Source of the DNA: Erigeron canadensis
Lineage: Eukaryota; Streptophyta; Magnoliopsida; Asterales; Asteraceae
Assembly: GCF_010389155.1 (NCBI RefSeq)
Contig: NC_057762.1
Coordinates: 4,761,513-4,825,512, forward strand
Direction: 5' to 3'
Length of the DNA: 64,000 nt
Under the pieces are notes generated by a model, which had not been told where the DNA came from, did no database searches, and saw only the letters and a list, made by a program, of their open reading frames with translations. Shown here piece after piece: positions 42,417-55,576 of the stretch. Made by a program: the position numbers and the translations under genes. Each line of letters starts with the position of its first letter. Within the stretch, counting starts at the first letter, position 1.

Positions 42417-43936
42417 CTAGATTATATTCTCGCGTAATACACGAAATAAACATATTAACTTTTCATAATAATATCATTAATAGTTTATAGATAAAACATG
42501 TTAATTGAGTAAATTTGGTGATAAGAAACAATGTAAAAGAATGTTTTAGTGTTTAGTTGTAAGCTGATTCAGGTTATGCTCACTTAAGTTAGGTCAATGT
42601 GAATGTTGAAACTGACCCAGTATTCACATGTATTACTATAATATAGCATTTGATATAAGGCGAAAGATGAAGAACAAAGATAAGTGATAAAATTAGGTAT
42701 AGAAGTCGGGTTGTTACAGTCATATAGGATGAACTACCTAACACTAACGATCATACATATGTCGTAAACTATTTCATCTGTTTTTTCTTATTGGAATCAA
42801 CCTTGTATAAAACATGAAATATATAAGGTGCATAGTATCTAACCGATCCTCCAGCATCAGTGGTTGTCATTTATGTGAGTTGTTCTTTTGCTTATTGGTG
42901 ATGAAAAAAAACTCTATCTTTTAATTCAATCATGAATCTTAAAGATTGTTTTTCAATCAATATATTTAGTTTTCAAAATTTGAGTTTAAGATCATATTTA
43001 TTGTTTTGTATAAAATAAATATTACAGTTGTCATGTAATTGTTATGAACTATTTTTTATCAAAAGTTGTTTTGTAGTTACAATTGTACGTTGTGATTTCT
43101 CTATAATACAAAAAATTGATTTATAATAAATGATACTTGTAATTCAATGGAAGTTTCAGATATCAAAATAGATTAAAACATTTATCAAAATAAATTAGTT
43201 TAGAAGGAAAACATATGATAGATCATAGATTGTGAATAAATAAAAACAAAACTTATACAATGGACTATGAGTATGAAAAGTTGCAGACCTCGAAAACCAT
43301 CGGTGTAACTTATACAAATCGGAATGTGAAACTTGCTAAAAATTACATGTTCAAACATTGAATACTCTAAATAATTAATTGTATACGTTTAATTGAACAT
43401 GCAAAATTGGTTTATGTAAAATAGGAGGAGTAACTATATTTTAAACGTTTAACACTGGGTATGAGACTTACGATATTATTAATATTATATGTTTAAAGTT
43501 ATATGTTCAAAGTTGAATATATAAGTATATATTCAAGTGTTCAATTCAAATGTCAAGAAAGTTAAGCAAATAAAAAGAAATTTAATGTAATAAAAGAACA
43601 TAAGAAGCATATAGACCCTTTCATCATTTGAAAGACTTCTTTATAAACGAAATTTGTTATATTGTTTTTTGTTTTCTCATCTTTGTCACATATTAACACC
43701 TTAAAGCCCCTTCTCGACTTAACTCGAGATTTGTGTGTGAAATCTGGACTTTGTAGATAGAAACCAATTTTAATAACACTGTAAAAATAAATATTTTTGT
43801 TATTTGTTTTTTATTAATTAAATATAATTATGTAAAAGCTAAATGATGACATCAGCGAGAGTCAATTTAATGAAATCGAGCGATATGATTCGTTAATAAG
43901 TCATTAGTTCGCTTGTCTTTTATTATATATTACGGA
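42417..43936 (-). mobile_element. Helitron-like sequence
   Basis: On the reverse strand, a CTAG|T end preceded by CGTGTATTACGCGAGAATATAAT lies at 42417. Sequence at 43840-43930 matches the 5' region of the Helitron at 30.5 kb (AACTAATGACT(T)ATTAACGAATCA, TCGATTTCATTAAATTGA). The 5' terminus is not exact, and another 5'-like end sits at about 44290. The extent is therefore a best guess. Confidence 0.4.
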
Positions 43937-44762
43937 GTAAACATAAAATTAAAATAGTACAATTACCATTAAAATCTTAATATATTTACATTAATTTAAT
44001 TTATTTTTAATAAATTAAATTTATATATATCTATATGATAGAACATATTATTGGATATATATTAGTTACTATTTTATTGGATAAATATTAGATATTATTC
44101 TATCGGATATATATTAGCTATTATTATTTATTTATTATATTAAAATATTGGGTAAAAAGTATAAGTTTGTGATGTAAAACAGAAAAGTGTAAATTAAAGT
44201 CAAAATTGAAAACAAAAATCAACATGAAAAATCGAGAGCTGTAATTGGTCGATAAGTTATTAGAGCAATTGTGTTTTAGTATAATAAAAGATGTTGTGTT
44301 TACTTGATAATAAACTAGATTTTAGATCCGTGACAAATACACGGGTTTTATAATATTATCAATATAAGAATTTGCATATGTAACAAAAACATACTTATAC
44401 CTTAAATGTAAAATTATACTTAGAAAAAATTTGAGATATTCAAATGTAAAAGTTGGATGCTAAATCATATGGTGTAGCAGAATTTGTTTATACAAACTCA
44501 TTCAAAGAAACAATATCTTAACTTGGTTATTCAATTGAGCGAGTTCTCACTGATGTCATGCAAAAAAGTAATTTTATTTTAGTTAGTCATGGTTGTTAAG
44601 AACAATAAAATTAGCAGATGGTTCATGGCGTTTTTAATGATTTAGGTGTTGTGATTTTATCTGCAATTTGTATCCTAAATATAGTTGATTCTAATTACTA
44701 AAATGATTATCCTAATTATAGTTTGATTACAATTATTAATAACAACAATTTTGGGTATACCT

Positions 44763-44975
44763 ACATTCAAGTCTGAAGGGGGCATGGTCTACCGCTATTA
44801 ATCATCGTGCCTTCGGACAGATTAGTAGGAGCCCCCCCCCCCCCGGGTATTTAAAATAAGCATATATATACTTCGAGAGAGCTCTCTAGTGCGGGCCCGG
44901 TTAAGACAACGTATGTTAGACCTTCCGCTGTCGAATCGCAACACGAAGTTTCAAGCGAAATTCACCATTAAAAAA
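44763..44975 (+). repeat. SINE-like unit with poly-C run
   Basis: This compact GC-richer unit starts near GGGGGCATGGTCTACCGC and ends CACCATTAAAAAAAC, a short A tail typical of plant SINEs. It includes 13 C at 44832-44844 and a GAGAGAGCTCTCTAG palindrome. Polymerase III boxes are not convincing. Confidence 0.3.
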
Positions 44976-45180
44976 ACAACAATATTACAATTAGTTTGAT
45001 TACAATTAATAATATAAAATAAAATATTAATAGTATTAATATGTATTAATCCAATTGTAACCTCTCTAACTTTTAGCTTTATTTTGTTATCAGATATATA
45101 TTACGCAATAACATATTTATTATTTTTAACTTAAGTTAAAACATAAAATTGGTGATGTAAATCAAAAAATGCATATTAAC

Positions 45181-45872
45181 TAGGGGTGTTCATCAAACCG
45201 TCAAACCGTAAAAATCGGAGCAATCCGGGATGTATGGATTGGTTTGGTCGGATTGAGTTACTAAAGTCTGGTCTGGCAATTCAAGTTTTGAAAAACCGGG
45301 TTTATCGGTTCGGTTACAGTTTCAACAAAGAAAAAACCGCCATAAACCGAACCGGACCAAAGGTATATATGTATATGACTTTTGATAATATCTAGCCATT
45401 AATAAAAGGAATCATATACATATACATGTATTTTTACAATAATGTGTTGGTACTACAATGGATATAATATACATTATGTAAATATTTTGTTTTGACCTTA
45501 TATGTTTTTAAAGAAATTAAACTTTCTCATGTATATTAAATGATGTGGAATCTATATAAAAATATTATATGATCGAATGTCTTTTGATTGTTGACTCAAA
45601 CATATATTATGTTTTAATAGTTTCATAAATGTTCTAATTTTAAGTGTTTGTTATGACTCTTTGTCACAAATATACACAAAGATTATATGGAAATAGAAGA
45701 AAGGGAAATAAGAATTTAAAACCGTCAAACCGGAGCGGCTCACATGGTCTGGTCTGGTTCGGTTTGACAACATAGTTGGTCTGACTTGGTTTAATGTATA
45801 TTAAAACCGGGAATGCCGGTTTGGTTTGAGATTTAGTCAAAACCGGAATAAATCGGTCCGTGAACACCCCTA
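45181..45872. mobile_element. hAT-type MITE
   Basis: The 692-bp element has TAGGGGTGTTCA termini (inverse TGAACACCCCTA) and an exact 8-bp duplication ATATTAAC (45173-45180, 45873-45880). Subterminal regions rich in AACCG/CGGTT repeats pair with each other. Both the terminal sequence and the 8-bp duplication are typical of hAT. Confidence 0.92.
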
Positions 45873-45922
45873 ATATTAACTGCTTATTTAATAATTGTAT
45901 GAAGTATATGCTAATCTAATAA

Positions 45923-46076
45923 GGGAAATGCTAAATACAGCCCTAAGGCTGTATTTAACGTGTATAAAAAACGTATACATTCCATATTAAAAGCTCGCCC
46001 CCTGATTTTCATGGTAAATGTACAAGCAATTTATGCACCTTAAACATAGCCTTAAAGGCTGTATTTAACAAACCCC
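45923..46076. mobile_element. MULE-type MITE, family 2 copy A
   Basis: The 154-bp element has ends GGGAAATGCTAAATACAGCC and the inverse of GGGGTTTGTTAAATACAGCC, and an exact 9-bp duplication ATCTAATAA (45914-45922, 46077-46085). The middle shares AACGTGTATAAAAA, CCCCCTGATTTTCATGGTAAA and ATTTATGCACCTTAA with the copy at 58.5 kb. Confidence 0.9.
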
Positions 46077-46089
46077 ATCTAATAATCAA

Positions 46090-49000
46090 ATAATGATAAT
46101 TATATGTTAGAGATATCCTTTTTCATGTAGGATCGGATCTTCATTTTTTCTTGGACTTTGTTTTTATAAATAAATTGATTATAATTTATCTAAATTAGTA
46201 ATACAAATTGGTTGACTTATTTAGAATTATAATTGACTTAAAATTTTAATTTAATTTAGTCAAATTGATCGACCAATTTAAAAGTTTAATTTAATCACAT
46301 GTTTAAAATCTTAATTTAATGAAATCAAAAGTTGCAATTGGTCTTTTAATATAAGGGGAGCCCACGCGTTGCAGCGGTAACTCTAAAAAAAGTTGTGGTT
46401 ATATGTGGAAGGGGTAAATGAGTGATAACCCTCTAGTCTCACATAATGTTTTAGAACCCAAAACTTACACCGTTTAGAACTCATGTCCGATAACCCACCC
46501 ATACGTTGTGGCAAAAATCTCGCTAAAACAATTTGTAATGTACATAATGTAGTTCTCAAAAATGGTAGTAAACTATTATACACCACATACAAAATGAAAG
46601 ATTATATGCAGTTATGCAGATAAAATGGATGTTTGAATTAGATTGATATAAATTATAACTACAGGTACGATGACAATAAAACTAACCCAAATTCTCTCGC
46701 ACAGGCTAAATAAGTCACATGTCCACCAGACTGTCTTGGTTCAACCATATATCTAGATACACGGTTAACAAATAACGGCTATGGACTAATGAAAGATGTA
46801 CCTTCAGTACAAGACTACAAACCCAATCTTTTGTTGCAATTATATACCTATAAATTATGGTCTAGCCTGTCAGAATCAGTCCCTGGGTACATATATAGAT
46901 TCAAGATAACCCAATCTTTTGTACCAATCGTTTCTCTCTTGATTCCATTTGCTTACTGCTGCTCTTTTAGAAACGATTGCATACCCGACTCAACACTATC
47001 CAAAAAGAATACCATTAGCCTGCATAATAAATTTCACCTCTTAAAAAAAATAGAATGAACAATATGCTCATAGTACCCATAAACTTGCTTTTTATGGAAC
47101 AATGATTGCCATACACAGACTATACAAAAATCCTGTTGCAATTACATACCTTATCATCATTTAATCCAACATCCTCAAAGAAAGCTCAAACGACTCTGCC
47201 AAAATAAAATCACAAAAAGTACCAAATTAAAGCTCTGAAAAGTGAGCGTGAACAAAAACACAGAAAATGAGATTTTTTTGTAATAATTTATTTTTTGTTA
47301 ATATAAGTAAAGCATTACAATCTATTCTAAAAAAGAGTAAAGCATAACAATATGGACAATAAAGCATTTATTAGTCAAACACATCTCGCCAAGCCCAGTT
47401 AACCCAAACTAAAAACATCCTGCACAAACCATTTTACATATTTCCGACCACTTCTATTGAAAAATTCCCAAAAGAGGTACAACATACAATTATACGGATG
47501 TTCAAAGAATAAAATTTTCAAGTTGTGAACTTCGATAAAGCAAAACCTGAGGCGTATATATGATATACTATCTATAGAGACATTGAGCTGCAAAGCATGT
47601 ATTTCATCTATAGAGAAACTGCCCTACAAAGTATGTATTCATGTACAATTGAAATGGTTAATTGCGCTCCTGATATAATTTAGTTAGCATAACTAAACGT
47701 AAAACGGAATCAGGTTTAACTCATGAATATCATAAATTCTGTTCTAGTAAATTATGAGTAATATAACCCCGAATGACTCATATGACTACATAGTAGTACC
47801 TCAATTCTGGAAGGACAATGACTCCAATCACAGCTCTACACGCCAGATTCTAGTTTATCAAAGATAAAAATGATCCAAAATAATAAATAAAATAAATTTG
47901 ACACTACATCCCTATGTTATTGAATTCAAGGACGGCTCCACAATAGGGGCAATGTGGGTAACTGCCCCCATTCCAATTTTGGTACAATGTAATATTTTAG
48001 AGGTATATTTATAGTTTTATTCCTAAATAATACTTGTAACAATAAACAATGCATTATACATACAAATGTCACCATCGTTGTCATGATTATTCTTTCAAAA
48101 GTTACTTGATTTTAACTCAGTAAAATCATCTAACTGAAACTATAATCACTTATACTTTTGCATCAGAGAAAATCAATAATTTTGCCACTAAGGTATGTTC
48201 TCATGAAACTTAGAGTTTCATGTAAACTTTGGATATCATGATCATAAGAGAATTTTGATAATTCCTAAATTTTTCGCCAAATCTTCATTGACCTAAAATT
48301 TTTCGAATACTATCAAACATCAAATCTTCATGATTTATCCCATTTTAAGATCTTGGGCAAAAAATAAAAATCACACGCCATATGTAATACATGATTACCT
48401 TGTCATAAGAGTATTACATCTTGGTTAAATTTATTAACAATAATAAATACCTTTATGATTGCCTCATCATACTAGTATTTATCTTTGTTGAAAATATGAC
48501 CTATACATCTCTGTGTATTCGTTTTCCTTGCTTCCATGCTGAGAACTTGCTTGACAACCTACAAAATTAAACATCTGTTTGTTGTCCTCCACATCTCAAC
48601 AAACAATCATCATATCTTCTTAAAGTAATAACATACAATCTGAAGAAATGAATAATTCAGCAAGATAAATATAAATGAATTTACTTAACAATCTATTATT
48701 AACCTAGGTCACATTAAGGTCTATAATTCACTGTCAAGCACGTTCATACCAAGTCAAAATCATTTGATATCTCTGCATCAAATCTTTTTGATTTAAAACC
48801 GATCTTTTCAAGGATAATTCTCAAACTATTAATCATATCCTCTTTAATTCTTTGACAATCTTCCATCTAAAGATCAAATCAGTTCTTCTAAAATCAAATT
48901 CAAAACTATGAACAACTCAGTGTTCATTCTTAAGAAAATCTTCTTTCTAAGAAATTTACATTAACTTAATATTTGTTTATTGAAATTAACAACGCTGTGT

Positions 49001-50380
49001 TCTTTTCCTTAAACCTATATTTTGTTAATTAACCAACTTTCCTTTAGCTTTTGATCCTTTCACTATCGCTTAACTACCCTACTCGTTTATTCGTTGTTCC
49101 ATATAGAACGTAAGTGAGTCCTCTTGGAAACTAGATACTATATAGACTATGTCTCTCGTGCAATAGGAACTTTTATTTAAACAATACAAACAAAAATAAA
49201 TAAAATTACACACATTTTACGAAACACATAACACTAACACACACACGAACATAAACAAATAACATGGTTACAATAGCTAAAGTACTGTATTGATTACATC
49301 AGCTTAGCATGTTACATAAGCCTACATGAGAAATAATTCTCTTATTATTAATTATGAACAGTGATCCAAGACGATTACTAATATATTTATCCTCTTAAAC
49401 ACTCGGTACTTCCAGTTTCCTTTTAGTTTGTAACACTTTCGACATACCCTGGCCAATGACAGTCACCATGTAACCCGGGTAGCCTAATATGTCACATAAT
49501 CAAGTTTGCGAACTTAAGTGACCCACATTCAGATATACTCCCACAATCGACACAAGCACTAAGATTAAGACATTTGGCAACTAAAGGGAGACGATCTTTA
49601 AGAATCAAGTCAGCGGTGACAAGTCGGTGATTCCTCACACGCAAAGCGACATAACTTGACTCATCGTACGGAAATATACTCATCATTACATGATGCTAAG
49701 TACTTGTATATTTGTGACATTATTTTAAAGCACTTATGAAAACCCGTGATTTTCTATGAGATCCATGTAGTGAACTTTCTGACAACCTATCCCAAGTTGG
49801 AAGCTTTAGGTAGGCTAGGTATACAAAGACACCCCAAGGACTTACTTGTCCGAATCTCAAAGGCCACATTAGCTCCATAATTTTCAAAAGATTTATTAGA
49901 TATTTGCATATCTTGTCACAAGTATTCATCCGAAAAAGCAATATATACACATGTATGTACTCGAGACCTCCTATATAACAACCAAATATACATAATTAAA
50001 ATGCTAGATCTTTCGTAAGATTTAAGGACCATACTCTAAATACGGAGCAGGCATTTTCAACCATAAATATGAATATGTTTCCCATAAGAACATTGTATAC
50101 ATTTAAGTTCAGATTATTAGAAAACCTTGGTACTTTGTGCCTATCGATACATCATATAATGGAGTCACTAAACACAACAATTTTACAGTACAATTAAGTA
50201 GGCTTAAAAACTAAAGTATCATCACGTCTAATCGTCCTCACACAGTGACCTTACTCCTTTTATTATTTTCTTTTATTTTCTGATTTTTATCATTTTTATA
50301 TTGTTTTTATGACTCTATTTGACACACAATACGACACGACACATTTTACAAAGTTCCTGTTGAGAGACACGGTCACTATA
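46090..50380. other. AT-rich stretch with no recognised gene
   Basis: I see no conserved frame or bounded element. A GAGCCCACGCGTTGCAGCGG at about 46347 resembles a Helitron 3' region. GGACGGCTCCACAATAGGGG at about 47943 resembles an hAT terminus without a partner. The part from about 48.5 kb on may include a long terminal repeat of the copia element to its right, but no second LTR was found to prove it. Confidence 0.4.
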
Positions 50381-51167
50381 GATTTCTCATTCCAATCAAT
50401 TGGACTAGCAACTCAAAACGAGTTCGGTCGAAAGCCTTAGTGAACAGATCAGCTAAATTAAAGTCACTTGGCACCTTTCCTAGGACTATTAATTTCTTTT
50501 CAGCACAATCACGAATAAAATGAAACCTTATGTCTATGTGCTTAGTCCTACCGTGCTTAACAGGATCATTGGTAATGGATATGGTGGTTTTAGTGTCCTT
50601 TTCTACAAGAGCATAAAGGAATATCTAACCTTAAGCATCTGAGCCTGTGAACAAGCATTCACTTGCTGAAAAGTATTCCCATATCTCCTCGAAGATTGAC
50701 ATCCACGACTGTCTCCTTCCTTAAGAACACCAATTTCTTCATCCCTGTGATTAAACTAGTGCAATTCTGGAATAGACATTTAAAATATCCAATAACGAAT
50801 AGACATAACAAGATAAAATATGTACTATAGATCATCATCTAGAAATGATCTTCTATAGTAAAATATCTATGACAAACTTTAGAGAACATAACAAATAATA
50901 AAACTAACTAGAACATGTTTTCTTGAAGCAATAATCATCAGTTTCACGGAGTTTTCTCTTTCGTCCATCTAACCGATCTTCAAAGTCCTTCACAGTTTGT
51001 TCATGAGATCTGCATATCTCTTCTTGTTCAGGAGTTTACACAATAGGTACAATTCTAGGATGAGCACGATTGCAATCCTCTTTGATAACCTCAACACTCC
51101 ACACTTTGTCAATCAAAACCCGAGGACAAAATAGTCTTTTGAAAATTCTCTCTCGGTAAAAACTCGA

Positions 51168-51476
51168 TCACCGCCCTTTTAGTGTATATTGCGTAAGATA
51201 GACTTTTTCTTTCCCTGACATCTGTACACATGTTAAAGAGTCTTGATCCTGTTTTTCAACAAAATTAACATGGTCAATTAAAATACTTCCTTTGATAACT
51301 CTTCCAACCCTGAAAACATTTCCGCCTTTGGATTCTACAAAACAGACATATGATCCTTTGACAGGAGTAAATTCTGTCACTAGACCCTTGTCTTCCATAA
51401 TGTGCCTAGAGCTTCCGTTATTGACAAACCATAAACTTGCGGTCTTCCTTAGCAGCTCCTGCACATTCACAAACAT
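51168..51476 (-). pseudogene. Second copia protease-like copy, active site lost
   Basis: LRKTASLWFVNNGSSRHIMEDKG aligns with the protease about 0.9 kb upstream (LRKTTGMWFVDSGCSRHMTG), but the catalytic DSG is NNG. It continues with FTPVKGSYVCFVESKGGNVF and RVGRVIKGSILIDHVNFV, which match broken text at 52200-52310. This is a duplicated segment or a second nested element. Confidence 0.8.
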
Positions 51477-51702
51477 ATTAGTTTCTCAAGGGACCCCTAG
51501 CCTTGTTGGCTTTGGGTCTTTCATTTTCCTCCTCAGAAATCATATCAGCAGGAAACCATGCCTTCACAGTTTTAGGTTTGTCCTTTTCATTAAGTACAAG
51601 ATCAGTCCAATAGCCTTCTTGTGACATGCTTGTTTTATGTAAGAACCTAGACAAATGTCCTTCCTTAGGTTGACTCGAAGATCTTACATTTAGTCCAGCT
51701 AA

Positions 51703-52167
51703 CTAGTTCAGTTTCTCAAGAGCTTCTTTTCGGCTATAGATATACTCAAAAGATCTCGCATATTTGTTCAGATTACAGATTTTTTCTTCAACAAACCAAA
51801 TCTTATTAATTCTAGACTCAATTAGAATGCATGTTCCGGCTACATCCAATTCTGAGAAGATACTGTCACTACCAAAAAGTGTAAAGTAGATAACCTGGAC
51901 AGAATCCTTCTCAAGGTGAGTATCACTATATTTGGAACTGACCGCATCATTTAAACTGACCTTTGTGAACTCAATTTCCCTTTTAAGCGCTGTATTTTCA
52001 CCTGACAAATCTATGTTATACTTACATATGGATATGAGAGTGTGTAAAGATAGACTTACTAGCTGCCCTGGTGCTTCAAGATTAGCTACAAAGTTCACTA
52101 GCTCTTCTGTGCTCAGATTACCAGGTATCTCAATCTTCACATCTTCGTTTTCTTTCTCATATTCCAT
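51703..52167 (-). pseudogene. Copia-associated coiled-coil segment
   Basis: The 154-residue frame contains LSTEELVNFVANLEAPGQLV, GENTALKREIEFTKVSLNDAV and KIWFVEEKICNLNKYARSFE. Some plant copia gag proteins carry a similar coiled-coil region between gag and protease. It sits here after the first protease, so the order is rearranged. Confidence 0.65.
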
Positions 52168-52308
52168 AGGGGGATAATCTTTAGTGGATGTATCTACTAA
52201 ACTTGCACTGTCTATATTGATCTTCCCATTGATGACTTTCCCAATACCAGAGATATTACCACCCTTAGGACTAGCAAAACTGACATACGAACCTCTAACA
52301 GGAGTGAA

Positions 52309-52885
52309 TTAAGTTAACAATCTCTTATCTCCTGTCATATGTCTTGAACATCCACTATCGACAAACCACATCCCTGTAGTTTTCCTTAGTGATTCCGGTT
52401 GTTCAATGACTTCCAAGTGTGCCATGAACCATGTCTCAGCAGCACTGTTACTTGCTCTTACTGGTTCTGACGCTTCCGGTTCCTCTTCTACCTTCTGATG
52501 AAAACTATCATGTTCATCCGTGTTGGCATACAATGTATAGTCGAATGAATTATCAACAAGATCATTTATCCCTCCAACCACTAATGCTCTTGAGTTGTCG
52601 ATCTCTCCTGAGCTACGGTTCCCAGTACATATTAGCATAAGGATGCCCAGAATTCTGACTAGCAATAGAACCACCTTGATTGAAGTTCTGATGACCTGTA
52701 GTTGAATTGTTATCCCGTCTTGGCCTCTGACACTCACGTGCAAAATGTCCAAAGCCATCACAGTTAAAACATTTCACCATGGTTTTATCAAACCCTACTT
52801 TGCCATCAATCACCTTCCTTCCAGTTCTATCAGTGAAACGCTGAACTCTCAATGTCAACATAACCAATTGCCAGTTCAGGTCCAT
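52309..52885 (-). pseudogene. Copia zinc knuckle and protease region
   Basis: Two overlapping frames hold the CCHC knuckle (C-x2-C-x4-H-x4-C in CFNCDGFGHFAREC) and then WFVDSGCSRHMTG with the catalytic DSG intact. The frame shifts between knuckle and protease, and again after KRLLT. These are parts of the gag-pol of the surrounding copia element. Confidence 0.85.
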
Positions 52886-53727
52886 TTCTTCCAGATCGTC
52901 TAGATCAACTTACCTGTAATCCTCCCGAACTAGTTCAGGATCAGTCAGTTTTCCTCCAATTAGATTTTCATGAGCCGACACAAAAGAATTGAGCATGCCC
53001 AGATGTCCCTCTGCAGATCTTATGCTCATCGGCATACCTGTTAAACTCGAGCTTGGAGAACTACTATTCTGATTACCATTATGCACAACAATCGCTGATT
53101 CTGGAGAATTTACATACAACAAGCTATTGTCAGAATCCATCGTCCTCTTCATTTTCTCATCATCTCCACTGTAGAAGGCAGTGATCCCTCCACTTGAAGA
53201 TCTTGAGGAAGGAATGCTTGTCTTGAAACGATAGAGTTCAGGACGCTGAACAAAATCACTGCTGCTTGCTTCTTTCGACTTTCTTTTCATATATTAGCTT
53301 CTCAGCTTTCGAATAATCTGTTCCAGTGTCCATTTGCTGAAATCGGGATTTTGTTGGATAGAAGTGATAAATCCTTCCCATTTGATAGGAAGTGCCTCCA
53401 ACAACTTATCGATCACGTCTTCTGGATCTAGATTGTACCCAAAGTAGGCAAGCTCAACCAGCAGATGACTGTAATGAACCAGTGTCTCATCAAGAGTTTC
53501 ATCTTTGAAGCTAGTGAACACATAATACTGCTTCTTCAACAAGTCTTTCCTACTCTTCTTGAGATCGTCGTCACCTTCACAATGCTCTTTGAGTGCATCG
53601 TCGAAGTGGGCCCAGACGAGCCATAGACATGCACTTACAAGTGATCCTATCTTAAACCTCGTATTGTCGTATCAAGTATTGGGCCAGGGCCAATATCTGC
53701 ACGACCCAAAATACGAAAACCCTAATA

Positions 53728-53740
53728 TGATGCCTATAAA
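53728..53740 (+). promoter_or_regulatory. TATA-box-like promoter element
   Basis: GCCTATAAATAGTCC is a strong plant TATA box. It is followed about 30 bases on by CATTGGATGTCAG and a C/A-rich leader (TCATTCCATCCACAATC...). It borders the copia remnant and may be the promoter of an LTR fragment. No gene follows. Confidence 0.35.
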
Positions 53741-53945
53741 TAGTCCTCATCATTGGATGTCAGATTCATTCCATCCACAATCAATTCATACATTCACACA
53801 CACATTCAATATGCAGAACATTCATCATCAATCAATCATTCATAACATAAAATCATTATATATCATTAATATCCTCCATAGATCAATACATCTGTATAGG
53901 AAAAATCATCATTCACTATATAATAATTTAAAGAGATTTTGCCAG

Positions 53946-54224
53946 ATATTATATTAATGATTAAATTAGTGTTTGATAGTAATAAGGTAATTTAAAATTA
54001 GGAATTTAAAAAGGACACATGTCGTATAAATATTAAGCCAAGTGTTCATAAAAAAAAAATCAATCATGTTTTAGTATATTGGTAAATATTAACAGGATAA
54101 GTTCAGTATGAAGCTAGCATTAGAGATACTCATGAAGCATGTCAAGTATTATCTCCAGAAACAAAAATAAATAATCGTACAATAAATATGGTCAATCCGT
54201 ACATCGTACGGGTATTAAGACTAG
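53946..54224 (+). mobile_element. Short Helitron
   Basis: The 3' end is a perfect hairpin (CCGTAC ATC GTACGG) followed by GTATTAAGA and CTAG|T at 54221-54225. The left end near ATATTATATTAATGATTAAA resembles Helitron 5' regions but lacks a sure TC. Confidence 0.6.
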
Positions 54225-54229
54225 TATCC

Positions 54230-55568
54230 TTATATATATATAATGTAATGTAACATGTCTCCCTACAAGATGACTTTCAAGTATTTTATGCTTAAAAAAG
54301 TAATATTTCATCTTGGGCTTTTCTTCCATTATATGATTATATATCTCCTAGAATTTAGGAATAGTTAGCTCAATTTTGGGCCATAGCTAGATCAAGCTAG
54401 GGACATGCTCTCTAACTTTGGGCCAGAAACTTTAATAGTGGTCGTGATATATGGCCTAAATGGGGCTTTACATCTGATGGGATCAAATTTTACAATCCAA
54501 ACTCAAAAGCATATTATCGATGCGAAGAGTGGTGAGGTTGACTATTTTTTATTCAAAAAATTAAAAATCGCGTTGAGTTTTGAAAAATGTTTTCGATTTT
54601 GCATTTCTAATTTTCAAGAACATTAAATTAATTAATCATGTCTAGAAGACAATAGAAAATTTTTAAAACACATTCAAAATTAAAATATATTTTTTCATTT
54701 CCCATAATAGAAAACATATTCTAATATACTTAGTCAAGTAGGCATTGGGGATGCGGGCGAGGGAAACAGGGGCAGGGATGACTGCGTTCGTGGTGTCAAT
54801 ATAATATGAGGTTTTTAAATTTTAGATATTGAAAATGACACGTGGAAAATAATATAAAAGTGATTTCTAATATCTCATTAAGAAATGGAAAAATGTGTTT
54901 TTTGTTTTTTAATTTGAAAAACTTTTTTATAAGCTATGATTTGATCGCGTTTTATGTTTTTCATAATTTTTTAAAAATGAAAAATAAAAGGTGTTTTCAC
55001 CAAATAAATGCACTTAAGAGTCTGTAGAATATTATGTATTTTTTAGAAATAAAATTTTTATGAGATGGAAACTGAAAAACGTATTCAAATATGATTTTAT
55101 TTTAAGAAAAAGGAAAACTCAGTTTTCAAATTTATAATTATAATTTGAAAAAACTCATATTTATTTGTTTTCAATTTATTTTCAATTTTAGAAACGAAGA
55201 ACCCTTTGTATTCTTCATTTGACAACTAAATGCACTCCAAAATGAACCAAAATCATTAAGATGGTTAATTTGTATTGATGATCAATAGATGGACTTCCAC
55301 TTTTTCTACTACACGCCGGTTGGCGGTTGCCATAGAAAGGCGGAAAATTATACTTAAAACTAACTTAAATGGACGATGGTAAAACTCACGTATGTGATAT
55401 AGTTACATTTTACGGGTAATTTGTACTTGAAAAGATTTACATTTATATTTCTAGTTATATCCGCAAATTGTTTAGAAATGACAATTGATTGTTAACTTTA
55501 CATGTTTCATTAATCAATTTAAAACATATAAATAGGGTAAAACACTATTCATTATGTATGCATGTACA
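54230..55568. other. AT-rich stretch with no recognised gene
   Basis: Several short frames of simple composition occur. None shows a known domain or splice structure, and no bounded repeat was found. Confidence 0.4.
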
Positions 55569-55576
55569 TTGTATGG

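Larger units (their letters stand above)
44315..46350 (-). mobile_element. Helitron-like sequence, host of an hAT MITE
   Basis: The reverse-strand 3' end (CCCGTG loop CACGGATCTAAAATCTAG|T) at 44315 is the same as in the Helitron ending at 31418. A 5'-like TATATTAAAAGACCAATTGC lies at about 46350 (reverse strand). Within it sit an hAT MITE, a short MULE-type MITE and a SINE-like unit. The far boundary is uncertain. Confidence 0.4.
50390..53645 (-). mobile_element. Degenerate Ty1/copia element
   Basis: Reverse-strand order: gag (about 53645-53294, LVWAHFDD, KDLLKKQYYVFTSF, LLVELAYFGYNL, LEALPIKWEGF), zinc knuckle (CFNCDGFGHFAREC, about 52755), protease region (WFVDSGCSRHMTGDK, about 52330), a coiled-coil domain (51703-52167), a second protease-like region (51168-51476) and an RNase H end (about 50600-50390, KHIDIRFHFIRD ... 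ADLFTKAFDRTRFE). Integrase and reverse transcriptase are missing. The element is rearranged and dead. No LTR pair was identified. Confidence 0.85.

Noticed and set aside
46789..47058. 89-residue frame as a membrane protein
   Set aside because: There is no conserved motif, no splice structure and no start context. The hydrophobic stretch alone is not enough in AT-rich DNA.
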